This document shows positions 40,001 through 49,448 of a stretch of 64,000 bases of DNA, in pieces (positions within the stretch are counted from its first letter, which is position 1; each line of letters starts with the position of its first letter). This DNA is from Monomorium pharaonis (Eukaryota; Arthropoda; Insecta; Hymenoptera; Formicidae). Both the position numbers and the translations under genes were made by a program. Location of the stretch: positions 21,412,996-21,476,995 of the forward strand of contig NC_050467.1 in the NCBI RefSeq assembly GCF_013373865.1. The letters run 5' to 3'. The notes under the pieces are model-generated. The model ran no database searches, was not told where the DNA came from, and saw only the letters and a list, made by a program, of their open reading frames with translations.

Positions 40001-42363
40001 AAAAAGCCAAGAAAAGGTTATCTAATATTTTATTTATAGTTTTATTTTTGTACGCGTATTATCCTTCTGAATTTAAAATTTAAGTTGTTATAAATTAATA
40101 AATTTTAATCAAGTTTCAAGTTATACAACATTAAAGAAAGAAATGCAATGATAATATTAAGAAATATGACAAGATTAATGTGGAAAGTGTGATAGATATT
40201 ACAGTCTGTAAAAATAATACTTTTCGCAATGGTAGCTTAGCAGTGCTCGTTGTATTTTCAAATATTATCACGATCAAACATACCAGACCGCATTTCGCAA
40301 TCGAGCCATGTAATTATTATTGATAGTAGAACGCAATCCGTGCCTTAGAGTAGACGGTTTGAATTAATCGACGAATTACCGTAGCCGATAACTTTATGGA
40401 CCGGCATGAACGAGAATAACACTTAAGTGTCGCAATTATAGAGGATCTACTCCGGGATATAACGCGATACGACCGCCTCCGGAACGCTTCATCCATTTAA
40501 TTAAGGGTCGTCAATGAGTTTACAATTTCGCCGTTATCATTACTCCGAGGGCTACCGCGGGGGGCTTTTACGGCCAGTAATTTGCAAGTTCCGTTCCACC
40601 GATACACGTAACGTTCGCATTATAAAGTTTACGTCGCGAGCACGCCGTATTTGCGGCACTTCTCCGTTTATTTGCCGCGATCTTCTTTTCTCCCTACCGC
40701 AATCTCGATATCATTGCCGTGTCACCGATCGTTTGGTTCGCACTTATCGGATTCGCCGATTGCATTCATTGCGCGAGCGGCCTCGTATCGTTAAAGCGGG
40801 TTGCCTCTGAGACGGTATCGTTAAAGACAATGTTCGTAGGTACGGGGAAAAATAACGGTATGATAGGAATTGCGGCGCAACAGGCTCTATTAGTCGTTTT
40901 ATTGGCCACCATCTTCTGCATATTTCCGTTCCGACGACAATGAAAAACGACCAGATAAATCAGATTTCATATGCTCGACCTCATGCGTCTTTCATGGAGT
41001 ATGTGAAGGGATTTTCCGTTCTATAAATGGAAAAACGGATTCAAGATTTATCATTAAGGTCTCGAGTACAGTATAGACTCTCTTTCGAGTGTGTACTATA
41101 TAATTATATTGCGAGTGATTATTTCTTATACGAAATTCACGCGCGTAATAATAAGCGGATAAGGAATAAATGTAAAGGAGCGAGTACAAATGTTCTATTC
41201 TAAGGGTGTGAGATTGCTACTTGATTTTGCTTCTTTATTACTAAAATAGAATGCGAGCTTTCAACGACGAAGGAGTCGCATATACGAAGCAATACGCTGG
41301 CAATGACAGAGGAGGCGCAAATGCACGACGTTTGAATCACGAATTCACGCGGCCGAAATAATATTGCGCCGCCGAGTATATATCTCGAATCCCACCTACG
41401 ACACACGGTACCTGACACACGCCACTTCTGCGAGTTCTGCAGGGTCTTGCGGGTGTTACACCCGGCCGTGTTTTGACGGGCCATATATTTTTCCGGTCTT
41501 TCGGGAGCACGGCCAAGTGTTTAGAGGAAAGAACGTCTAAGTATAGAGCCCCCTTGGTTCTCCTGGCAGGATCGTGGGCGCACCGTCGTAGTTGTAGGCA
41601 AGATGAAGCACTCGAGGCAACGAGAATGTCACGCGGGACTAGCAATTTAGCCGTGGCCTCTAAGTTCCAGGCAAGACGCACGACGCGTATCGCCTCGCGG
41701 ATGATGAACCGCCGATGCGAGATAATTTCGGAATAAATTAGCGAGGACGTGAGCATGCAAAATGCAGATGCTCGCGTACGAGCGTCGTAGCGTCGCTTTC
41801 GAGAGAGGCAGGCAAGCCAGCCTGTCGCGTTTCTTAAATAGCTCCGTGAGTTGCGACTGACTGGGAAATAGAGATGAGGCTTATCGATCCCGTAACAGAT
41901 AATGATACGGCTCTACGAATATATAATGGGGAAAGCACTTTTAATATTAAGCTTTTACATTTTCTTCATTCAAGATATGGCATCGTGAATATTATGTGAA
42001 AATGTTTACAGCAAATTATATATACATTGACGTTTAAAACGTTGCAAAAATACTTTTACGAGATATATTTTTCTAAGATAAGACTTTTGTATAAAATGCA
42101 TTTTATTCGCAATCAAATTTTAATTGCACTTAAAATATGCTTTCCACGTTGTTAATTAAGTTTTGCTGACTCAAACAGCAAGCGTGATTCTTTGTAATGA
42201 TTCAATCATTAGCATAATCCCTTCATATAGCGTGATAGAGAATAATTTTAAAGAGTAATCTAATCACAAAGACGGATTCGATTTTCCTACAAAATAGAGT
42301 TTACCGTGATGTTCGTAATTTATCCTGTGACATGAGCGACCCTGCGGGAGACCCGGGTTCCAG

Positions 42364-42569
42364 TCTCACGCTTCCAAAGCGATATGTCCGTTAAATGTGT
42401 TTACGGCATGAAGGACAGCGATTCGGTTACCTATGAAGTGCAGTTCGACGGACAATTATCCGCGCTTGTCTCTCCTGTCTGCCTCATCACCCATTCGGAT
42501 CGGTCCGATCTGTCCACGCTTTGGTTTCACGAGACAGAAAATCCAGTCGCGCCGCTGACGATTATTAAC
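42364..42569 (+). other. possible coding exon ending at GTGAGT, unrecognised
   Basis: An open frame runs from an in-frame stop just upstream of 42339 to 42608, with an ATG at 42384. The peptide has ordinary mixed composition (for example VKCVYGMKDSDSVTYEVQF and DRSDLSTLWFHETENPV), unlike the arginine/serine-rich shadows elsewhere. The frame reaches a good donor: codon AAC at 42567-42569, then GTGAGT. A TTCCAG at 42358-42363 could be the acceptor, though the tract before it is weak and GC-rich. The putative exon would be 206 bp and end in phase 0. No domain is recognised. It may equally be a chance frame. Confidence 0.2.
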
Positions 42570-43179
42570 GTGAGTTTCTGTTCTACGTTTAACGGTCCGT
42601 GTATTTGAGCACGAGGCTGCTTTTCATCGGTAGTTAAAATGCCGATGATTAATTGCCGCTTGTTATTGCGATTTACCGAATCGTTGGATGTTTGGAATCA
42701 CGCGAGCCCCCTCTGAAAGCGGTTTATAATGGGCGACGGCTGATAAATTACTTTCCGCCGCAGCGTAAGCGTTGCAGATCCGTCGTCGGTTGTCGTTAAT
42801 CGAAAATCTTGCTCCGTTTCTAAAGCTAAAATGCGAAATGCTAAAATGCCGCATAAAAATTCTCCTCCTCAGGTTTTGATAGTGATTCGCTGCCTTTGCA
42901 ATGTTGAGGGTAGCCAATCAGTCTTGATATGAGACGGGGCGTGAGAGCGCTTGCAGGATTCTCACTGCGTCAGCATTTTTCCCCACGTGGATGCAAATGA
43001 TATTTGTAGGATCGATGATCCAGTTTTTTTTTTTTAAAGGTAGATATATCACGAGTTCCGTGTTTCCCATATCGTAACTATGTAATCGCATAATTAATTA
43101 CGCGATGATGCTCCAAGTATCCAATATCATTACGCAGATATAATGGATAACGACAAAAAAATATTAGTTTAATAAACGC

Positions 43180-44780
43180 ACCGTTTATGGCACGATCGTT
43201 CACCGCAGGGTCAATCTCGTTCGCGATAACGCGCGCATAAATTGCATATCAGCCGCATAGTTCTTCGTTCCGCTTACACGCGCGAGTCATGTGCACGCTC
43301 GTTCAACCGCGGTTAATGCGTTTAGTTCCAACAAAACGTAGCTGCCGGCCCGAGCCAGCTCGGGCGCGTTTCGCGAGGACGGCGGAGGGGAAGGGAAAAA
43401 AATAAGCGATGCGTTTCATTTGCATTTGCTTTTGCAGTGAAACCACGGCCTTAATTAAGCACCGAGTGTCTGCCGGGCGATGAAGACACGCTTACGCATC
43501 TGTTATCTTTTCGAGAGCCTCCTCCACCCACGCGGAGCGATGGCGCATAACTTGTCTATTGTTCCCGCGAGGATAAACGGACCATTATCATTATTCATAA
43601 ACGACGTGAGCTTGTTCGGTTAACGCGGGGTAGCGCGGGGCGGGCGAGATGGAGGCAGTGCGCGGCGTGTTGTATGCGCCCTGGTAAACCGTGCAGCCGC
43701 GTTGTTTTCGCGGCACGGAAGCGCCGCGATTCAACCCCCCGTGTGATCCGCCGCGCGTTCGCACCGTTCCGCTTCACGCCTCTCTATCTCTGTCTTTCTC
43801 TCGGGCTCTTGATATGTTGCCGGGGCTGTAGAGCGAAATCCTGCCGTGCACGCGACGTGCCTCGGCAAATCGAGAAATGACTTCGTCTTCGTCATACGCG
43901 AAGATCCTCGCAAGAGCGGAACGGCCTTGCGCGGATTTACCGGAGCAAACCGCCGGGTATACCTGGATTTCATCCCGCGCGCACAGCCGTGATGTATATA
44001 AATTATAAAGATTTATCACGAGTTGGAACGCCAACGTGTAACTTTCCGTGTATCTCGCGAGGCCGGGCTATCCATTCCTTTTCGCGCCCCGCGGAAAACG
44101 CTGGAAACGCTCGCGTTTGGTTAATCGTCGTTTACGCGAAAACGGTGAAGGACTGCACCACGTGTGCAGTCAGATATTTTGCCTGTGTGGAAGTTTATAC
44201 CTACGACATTTCGCGTTCCGAATGTATAAAAATTCCAACGCTGCGCGAGCGAAGCGAAATATTACAAAAATTTATGCGTTTTCTTCAGATTATGGTATTG
44301 TACTTCCTTCGTCTTGTAACCAAGAAGTTTTATACGCGGTCGTGGAAATTTGTATTTTCTGGAATACGGAGGCGGGCAAAGAGAGAGAGAGATCCCGAGG
44401 AAACTTGCTCGTTGCTTGTTTCTCTACTTAGAAAGCTCCGCAGATGATACGCTACACGTATGTGGGTTAAAGAGAGTTCGGTCGAAACTTTCGCGGTATA
44501 AGCTAGGTCGGGTGAAAAGCGCTTTACGAGCGAGGGAGGCGGAGTTTCTCCTTGAGCCGGTTGATTTGACGAAACTCGTTGCGGCAGGTCGAAACGAAAC
44601 GCCAATTTTCGTAAGCAAAGCGAGAAAAGTTAAAAGAAACTTTTTGTTCTTCACGCTGCAGTTAGAATTAAGTTTCAATTAAGACATCTCTCGAGTATCA
44701 AATTATGTAAAATTACGTTCCGCAACGATAAAATTTTTCTAACGATAGAGATACAGATAAATTACAAGATCTTAAATTTT
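43180..44780. other. GC-rich block with overlapping chance frames
   Basis: Frames of 152, 127 and 110 codons overlap in different + strand registers between 43989 and 44682, which is typical of low stop density and not of a gene. An acceptor-like tract ending GCTTTTGCAG lies at 43428-43437. Nothing recognised. Confidence 0.5.
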
Positions 44781-44787
44781 GGATCAA

Positions 44788-44859
44788 CGTGAAACGTCCA
44801 GGAGGAAGAACCATATTCGAGACCGCGGTACGAGCGATCTGCCGGAGCCGTTTCGTATA
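44788..44859. repeat. 72-bp diverged direct duplication, copy A
   Basis: The first 22 bp (CGTGAAACGTCCAGGAGGAA...) are identical to copy B at 45166, and the next 43 bp match at 35 of 43, through GCGGTACGA and TGCCGGAGCCGTT. Similarity stops abruptly on both sides. Substitutions are spread over all codon positions, so no coding constraint is evident. Confidence 0.85.
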
Positions 44860-45165
44860 ATTTCTCAATTTAACTTCAAAATAATTTTTCTCTGACAAAA
44901 TTGTTGAGCTGAGATTTTTTAAAAGCGCCCAAGGCTCTTAATATTCGATGATGAAAGCGCGAGAAATCCTTAGCTTAGTAGCTGTCTTAACATTGAATGT
45001 AACAATGCAATAGGACATTAATTAAATGGCGAAGGTAGCTCGTAAGATAACATGACGAATGGCCGTCCCCCTTTCTTTTCTAGAGTCTCTAGTGGACCAA
45101 TCTAGAACAGAGGTGCTTTATCGCCACGCTCGTACTTTAATACGCTTTTATTCCCGTTTCTCGAC

Positions 45166-45239
45166 CGTGAAACGTCCAGGAGGAAGATCCACGCCCGAGA
45201 TCGCGGTACGAACGATTTGCCGGAGCCGTTCCCCGTGTA
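45166..45239. repeat. 72-bp diverged direct duplication, copy B
   Basis: Second copy, 378 bp downstream of copy A and in the same orientation, about 57 of 65 core positions identical. The flanks are unrelated. Possibly two members of a short dispersed repeat or a duplicated regulatory element; no terminal inverted repeats are visible. Confidence 0.85.
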
Positions 45240-45602
45240 ACCGCAACATAAATGAGCGTGGTTGCTCGAGTGCGGTTAACGCGCGGCCGCTTTAAACACA
45301 CCCGGCTACACGCGGGAAAAAGTCGTCGGATTTACTGCGACTCTGGTGAAATCCACGGCAATGCAATCTTATGACGATGCCGTCGCTGCCTTCCCTCTCG
45401 CTTCTCGCAATTTGTTTTTTTTTTCCTTCTTTTTTAATGTGTATGACATTAACACACCGTAATGCCACACATACACATGTACGAGTTGTAATGTCTTATC
45501 ACCGGTAATGACTGCGCTGAATGTTACAAATTCTTGCAATTAAATGTTAAATTAACTGATAATTTCCTTTGACGGCATCATTAAGATTATTATCGAAACG
45601 AG

Positions 45603-45632
45603 CAATTTAGAAGTAATATTACTTCTAAATTG
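45603..45632. repeat. 30-bp perfect palindrome
   Basis: caatttagaagtaat is followed immediately by its exact reverse complement with no spacer. The symmetry ends at both edges (g at 45602, a at 45633). It is located 225 bp upstream of the (CT)n/LINE composite. Confidence 0.95.
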
Positions 45633-45742
45633 ATGATCTAAAAGTACATTACGTTAGATTACTTATCAGTGCTTCGATTTTACAAATAACACATTCCTTC
45701 ATACATTATTAAAGTTCTGTGATGTAAATGAACGAATGCTAG

Positions 45743-45770
45743 TAAGTTATATATAATAAGTTATATATAT
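45743..45770. repeat. 14-bp tandem duplication
   Basis: taagttatatataa followed by taagttatatatat. Confidence 0.75.
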
Positions 45771-45856
45771 TAAAATTTTCGTATTTTAAGTTACAAATGT
45801 TCTAATCAATAAGAAATCTACTTTTCGTAAACAAAAAGTTGATTTCTTATACTTCT

Positions 45857-45899
45857 ACTCTCTCTCCCCCCCTCTCTCTCTCTCTCTTTCTCTCTCTCT
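45857..45899 (+). repeat. (CT)n tract at 5' edge of the LINE fragment
   Basis: Pyrimidine-only run of CT repeats interrupted by a C-run and a TTTC. It abuts the first recognisable RT codon, so it marks the truncation or insertion edge of the LINE copy. Confidence 0.9.
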
Positions 45900-45962
45900 G
45901 GTTCAAAGGGCCCATTGTTGTTTATAATATATACGAATGATATTGTAAAGGTTTGCTCGGAT
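45900..45962 (+). pseudogene. reverse transcriptase palm fragment of the LINE
   Basis: Read in frame from 45900, the sequence gives GSK followed by GPLLFIIYTNDI and VKVCSD. This matches the stretch Q-G-S-x-L-G-P-L-L-F-x-I-Y-x-N-D-I that precedes the catalytic aspartates in the RT of jockey/CR1/L2 LINEs. The usual leucine between GS(K) and GPLLF appears to be missing, which looks like a one-codon deletion. Upstream the frame runs directly into a (CT)n tract, so nothing N-terminal survives. Downstream it enters the decamer minisatellite exactly where the catalytic F/YADD segment should follow. It is about 21 codons of an RT domain that is normally about 250 residues. Confidence 0.75.
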
Positions 45963-46150
45963 GTCTCTCCCGGTCTCTCCCTGTCTCTTCCGATCTCTCC
46001 CGGTCTCTCCTCGTCTCTCCCCGTCTCTCCCGGTCTCTCCCCGTCTCTTCCGATCTCTCCCCGTCTCTCCCCGTCTCTCCCGGTCTCTCCCCGTCTCTCC
46101 CCGTCTTTACCCGTCTTTACCCGTCTCTCCCGGTCTCTCCTGGTCTCTCC
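45961..46150 (+). repeat. 19-unit decamer minisatellite, consensus CCGTCTCTCC
   Basis: Nineteen contiguous 10-bp units run without indels. Most are C[CG]GTCTCTCC, with variants CNGTCTCTTC, CGATCTCTCC and CCGTCTTTAC. A higher-order pattern is visible: the order CGG, C(T/C)G..CTTC, CGA, then CNG units, occurs twice at a 60-bp spacing (units 2-7 and 8-13). Because 10 is not a multiple of 3, each frame cycles every 30 bp, and all three forward frames stay open and encode the same permuted S/P/L/R peptide (SLPVSPRLSP-like). The long frames here are therefore a repeat artefact and not a gene. The array occupies the place of the catalytic part of the LINE RT and may have expanded from the adjacent (CT)n/TCTCC sequence, which is inference. 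Confidence 0.95.
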
Positions 46151-46569
46151 TGGTAGATATGAGAGAAACGCAATTGAATAAATTGCAAGTAACACAGAAT
46201 CGGGCTATGCGAGTAATATTACAATGTAATAAATACACCAAAATAGAACATATGTTACAAGCGTTGCAATTTATGTCTATAAAACAGAGACTACACTATA
46301 ATGTATGTATATTTATATTTAAGATTTTACATAACTTGGCGCCAAATTACTTAAGGAATAGACTAGAAGTAATTAGTAATAAAAATAAAAGAAAAACAAG
46401 ACAGGAAGAGACTATCGCAATAAAATTCGTTAGAACTAAAAGTGCGCAAAAAAGCATGTGTTACGATGGCGTAAAATTATACAATACCTTGCCAGCAGAA
46501 ATTAGAAGTTGTAAAAGAATTGATGTATTTAAACGGATGTTAAAGAAGCATGTACGTAAATCTACGTAA
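46151..46569 (+). pseudogene. C-terminal region of LINE reverse transcriptase polyprotein
   Basis: About 139 codons are open up to a TAA at 46567-46569, with no stop or frameshift. Conserved blocks in order are LNKLQVTQNRAMRVIL, MSIKQRLHYNVCIFIFKI, LAPNYLRNRL, RTKSAQKSMCYDGVKLYNT, LPAEIRS and FKRMLKKHV. This is the post-RT C-terminal region typical of CR1/L2-like LINE ORF2 proteins. The frame is continuous with the upstream minisatellite (ATG at 45961), but that N-terminal part is repeat-encoded and not RT. The lack of disabling changes suggests a fairly young insertion, or one whose 3' end has not had time to decay. It is a fragment of a mobile-element protein and not a host gene. Confidence 0.85.
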
Positions 46570-46608
46570 AACAAAATAGCTGAGAAAGCTAAATAAACTT
46601 CAATCAAT

Positions 46609-46612
<4 letters not shown>

Positions 46613-46645
<33 letters not shown>
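46613..46645 (+). repeat. (TC)n microsatellite at 3' end of the LINE
   Basis: About 16 perfect TC units follow the AATAAA...CAATCAATCAAA end of the element. It may be the element's own simple-repeat tail or the target site; the mirror (CT)n on the other side makes insertion into a pre-existing CT tract plausible. Confidence 0.9.
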
Positions 46646-46649
<4 letters not shown>

Positions 46650-47542
46650 ATATGTCTGAATTTTGTAATTATTCTATAATTAGTTCTTTAAGAATCATAT
46701 TAAATAACATGCAAATGAGTAAAAACCGCATTTCACCTAATTGAATTTGCGATTGTGATAATCCGCGCATGCACCGGCTATAATATTTTTTATGCGTTTT
46801 CGGTCGTTCAAGTTGAAAGTCGAATAACAGTAATACGCCGGCCAATATCAGATAAATTTAATGCGGTGTTTTATAGCCGATCCGGCTGTGCGATGTTCGA
46901 GAAACTGTTAAGCGCAGCCGTGTCTTTCGACGGGAACGTAATTTAAACGGCTGGGCGATCGTGCCGAGCGATCCGAGCGGGTGTAAGCTTTTCACCTTGC
47001 CGCACGCATATTACCGGGACACAGGGAGCGACGATGGTGATGCAATTAGGAATGTCGCGTAAATGGGATAAGATCGACCGTTCCTAGAAAACGTCCATCT
47101 TCGACCGAATGCTATCTTTATTTGCAGTTTGGACACACCTTCGCGATATCTAAAGGGACTCGCGCAATGAGAGCAAGATTGAATCACGGAATCAGACACG
47201 TACGACGCGCGTCTTTTCACGGCGCGCACGCTTCGTACCGGGCGTCTCGTAGAGGCGTACGGTACGATAAGACAGATAACGGAATTGACATAAACGTAGT
47301 ATATATTCGCAGTCCATTTGCCGAGCGATACATATCTCCAAACCGGATCGCTGAAACCTGCGCGAGAACTGCGACGACCCAACTAGAATTTAGTCCCTCT
47401 ATTTTAATCTGCTTATAGCTGTTTCATTGCGCTGTTGTAAAAGAGCGATCGTTTTGTTTTAACTTGTTGCTATATTGCGCTACGGAGTTAATATTGCTTC
47501 TGCCAATATCGCGCGATTAACATCTATGTTATTTTCTCTGAA

Positions 47543-47549
<7 letters not shown>

Positions 47550-47597
<48 letters not shown>
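47550..47597 (+). repeat. (AG)24 microsatellite
   Basis: Perfect AG run preceded by an imperfect AAAGAGAGAA start. Confidence 0.95.
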
Positions 47598-47600
<3 letters not shown>

Positions 47601-49208
47601 TTAATGGTAAACTTCATAATGTAGCTATAAAATGAAAATTTTATATATGAAACATTCGATTTCTTATCTAAATATATAAAGTTAGTTTTAAATTCATATC
47701 TGATAAAAAACACTTTCTGGTTTGTTTTCAAAATTTTAATTTTAGCTCTTATTTCAGAAATACTACCGAAAGACGAAATGATATGCCAGTATTAGCGAGC
47801 TTTCTTTATATTTAAATTACATTTACATATTTATTTATTTATATTTATTATATTCAGATAATATTACATTTAAATTAGTTTTATGAAATATTGATTCTCC
47901 CATTAAATTGGAAATTTAAATTGACATGTTCAATAACGATTAATGTTATTTATTGTAACGGATAAAAGGGTATGATAATCGTTGCTTCATTGAAAATATC
48001 AACATGACAATTTATTTTGCAGATGCAAAGGGAATATAATCGACCGTTATTGTAGTAGTTGGTATTTGCGGAAATTAGCAAGTAAGCTAATGACGTGATC
48101 ATTCTACAATCTCGTACGGAATCGATACGTTTAATATACGCTTGATTCCTCTGCCGGTGGAACGTCAGCCAGTTATCCTAGATTCCGGTTGATTGAAAAT
48201 CGAATCAACGTTGCGAGTTATTTAGTAAAAGCCGCAATGACAAATGAGACAACTTCTGCAACTTCGTGCGATCTTATCTCGCAGCATCGCATAATTTGCT
48301 CTGCACGAATGAGCTGTCGATAAGTAGTACAAGTAAACGAAATCAACGATGCGCTACCTGACGACACGCGACATTTAAATCATCGGCCATTCATACAAAC
48401 ATGAATCCTCTCATTCTCGAATCTCAAATTACCTCTCCATTCCAGAGAAACTTTGAAACTGGACGTAATCTCTCCGTAGCATCTCGCCACTATTTCCGAT
48501 GTTTAACGACGCGTCGATCGTACATCTTAAATCGCAACTAGGCACCCGATCTGCTCGTTTGCATGCGATAATCCGGCTTTTAACCGATCGTAAGTTTAAT
48601 CGGCTCGTCTTATCTGTTATTCTTTTTCCCTCGCCTCGCTCCGCGGTCGATCGCCGATCGTATTCACAATCGACGCGCTTCGTTATCGATCCCCCACCCC
48701 GCGCGATCGCGGGAGCGGAGGGGGGTACGGCGTCCCGTTTCACTGCGATGGACATTTCATTATCTAAAGCGCTTGCATATCGCGTAATTACAAGAATAAA
48801 CGATCGCCGACTCGTCATACGCGCCGATGAAATTCCAGCGATAACGAGTCGACCGGTGTCGCGCGATCCATCGAATATCGAAATCGCGAGCGTCGACCGA
48901 TTGGAAAGCACGCCCGTCGTTTAACCGGATTATTCACGCTCCGCCAATGAAAAGGGTCCAATGAAATTGCGATAAAGCCGAAATTGTGAGCCTCGCGGGG
49001 TCGATGGGTCGACGGGGCTTCGGCGAAGAGGGGAGAAAGGGGGAGAAGGGGTTAGCGATCGTGCCACCGTTCTACAACAGAGTTGGTAGTGTGCAGGTTT
49101 GCCTGCAATGGGTAGGAAAGAGGAAGGGATTGATCAAGCCCGCCGGGGCAAATATCGCCGGACGACTTTCATTTTCAGCGTACTAATTATTCAGCTAGGC
49201 ATGGCGTG

Positions 49209-49242
49209 CGTTCGCTCGTTCGTTCATTTGTTCGTTTGTTTC
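49209..49242 (+). repeat. (GTTC)/(GTTT) tetranucleotide repeat
   Basis: Imperfect tetranucleotide run (cgttcgctcgttcgttcatt...), ending in a T-rich stretch. Confidence 0.75.
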
Positions 49243-49430
49243 TGCCGCTTTTGCAAATAGAACCGCGAGCCGAAACGCTCGCATTCGGTCTCGACGGAAA
49301 ATCGCAGGAGCATCTAAATGTAATACACGCGTAAGAAGCGGTATTCGTGATTAATGAGCGTTATCTCCGAGAACGTCGGCGAGACCGTCACGAGTACGTG
49401 ATTAAGCGTCGCTATTATTTTTAAGCGCTG

Positions 49431-49448
49431 AGAACCCGCGCGGGTTCT
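49431..49448. repeat. 18-bp perfect GC-rich palindrome
   Basis: agaacccgc is joined to gcgggttct without spacer. It could form a short cruciform or be a dimeric factor site; there is no terminator-like T-run. Confidence 0.85.

Larger units (their letters stand above)
38580..43180. other. mixed non-coding stretch
   Basis: AT-rich spacer with (TA)n and (GA)n tracts, a GC-richer patch at about 40380-41860 with overlapping chance frames (up to 139 codons on the - strand), and the unrecognised exon candidate at 42364-42569. Confidence 0.5.
45900..46612 (+). mobile_element. 5'-truncated, internally rearranged LINE (CR1/L2-like non-LTR retrotransposon)
   Basis: Sequence: a short reverse transcriptase palm segment (45900-45962) is followed by a decamer minisatellite (45961-46150), then the C-terminal end of the RT polyprotein (46151-46569), a roughly 43-bp 3' UTR with an AATAAA-like tract, and a short CAAT-repeat end running into (CT)n. 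Family knowledge: the blocks QNRAMR, LAPNYL, RTKSAQKS, CYDGVKLYN and LPAEIRS are characteristic of the region downstream of the RT domain in CR1/L2/Rex-type LINEs, and such elements usually end in a short microsatellite-like tail. The endonuclease, most of the RT and the catalytic FADD/YADD motif are absent, so the copy cannot move on its own. The two RT parts are in different frames. No target-site duplication can be defined because (CT)n lies on both sides. The clade assignment is approximate; the LINE identity is firm. Confidence 0.85.

Noticed and set aside
42331..42372. tRNA-like B-box sequence (gggagacccgggttccagtctc)
   Set aside because: It matches the T-arm consensus only partly (GGTTCCAGTCT against GGTTCGANTCC), and no acceptor or anticodon arm could be folded around it.
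45818..46195. - strand Arg/Glu/Gly repeat protein
   Set aside because: It is the reverse reading of the decamer minisatellite and lies antisense to a recognisable LINE.
48429..48924. Antiparallel 160- and 141-codon frames
   Set aside because: They mirror each other in a CpG-rich block with few stops, and show no domain, splice context or bias that would favour one strand.
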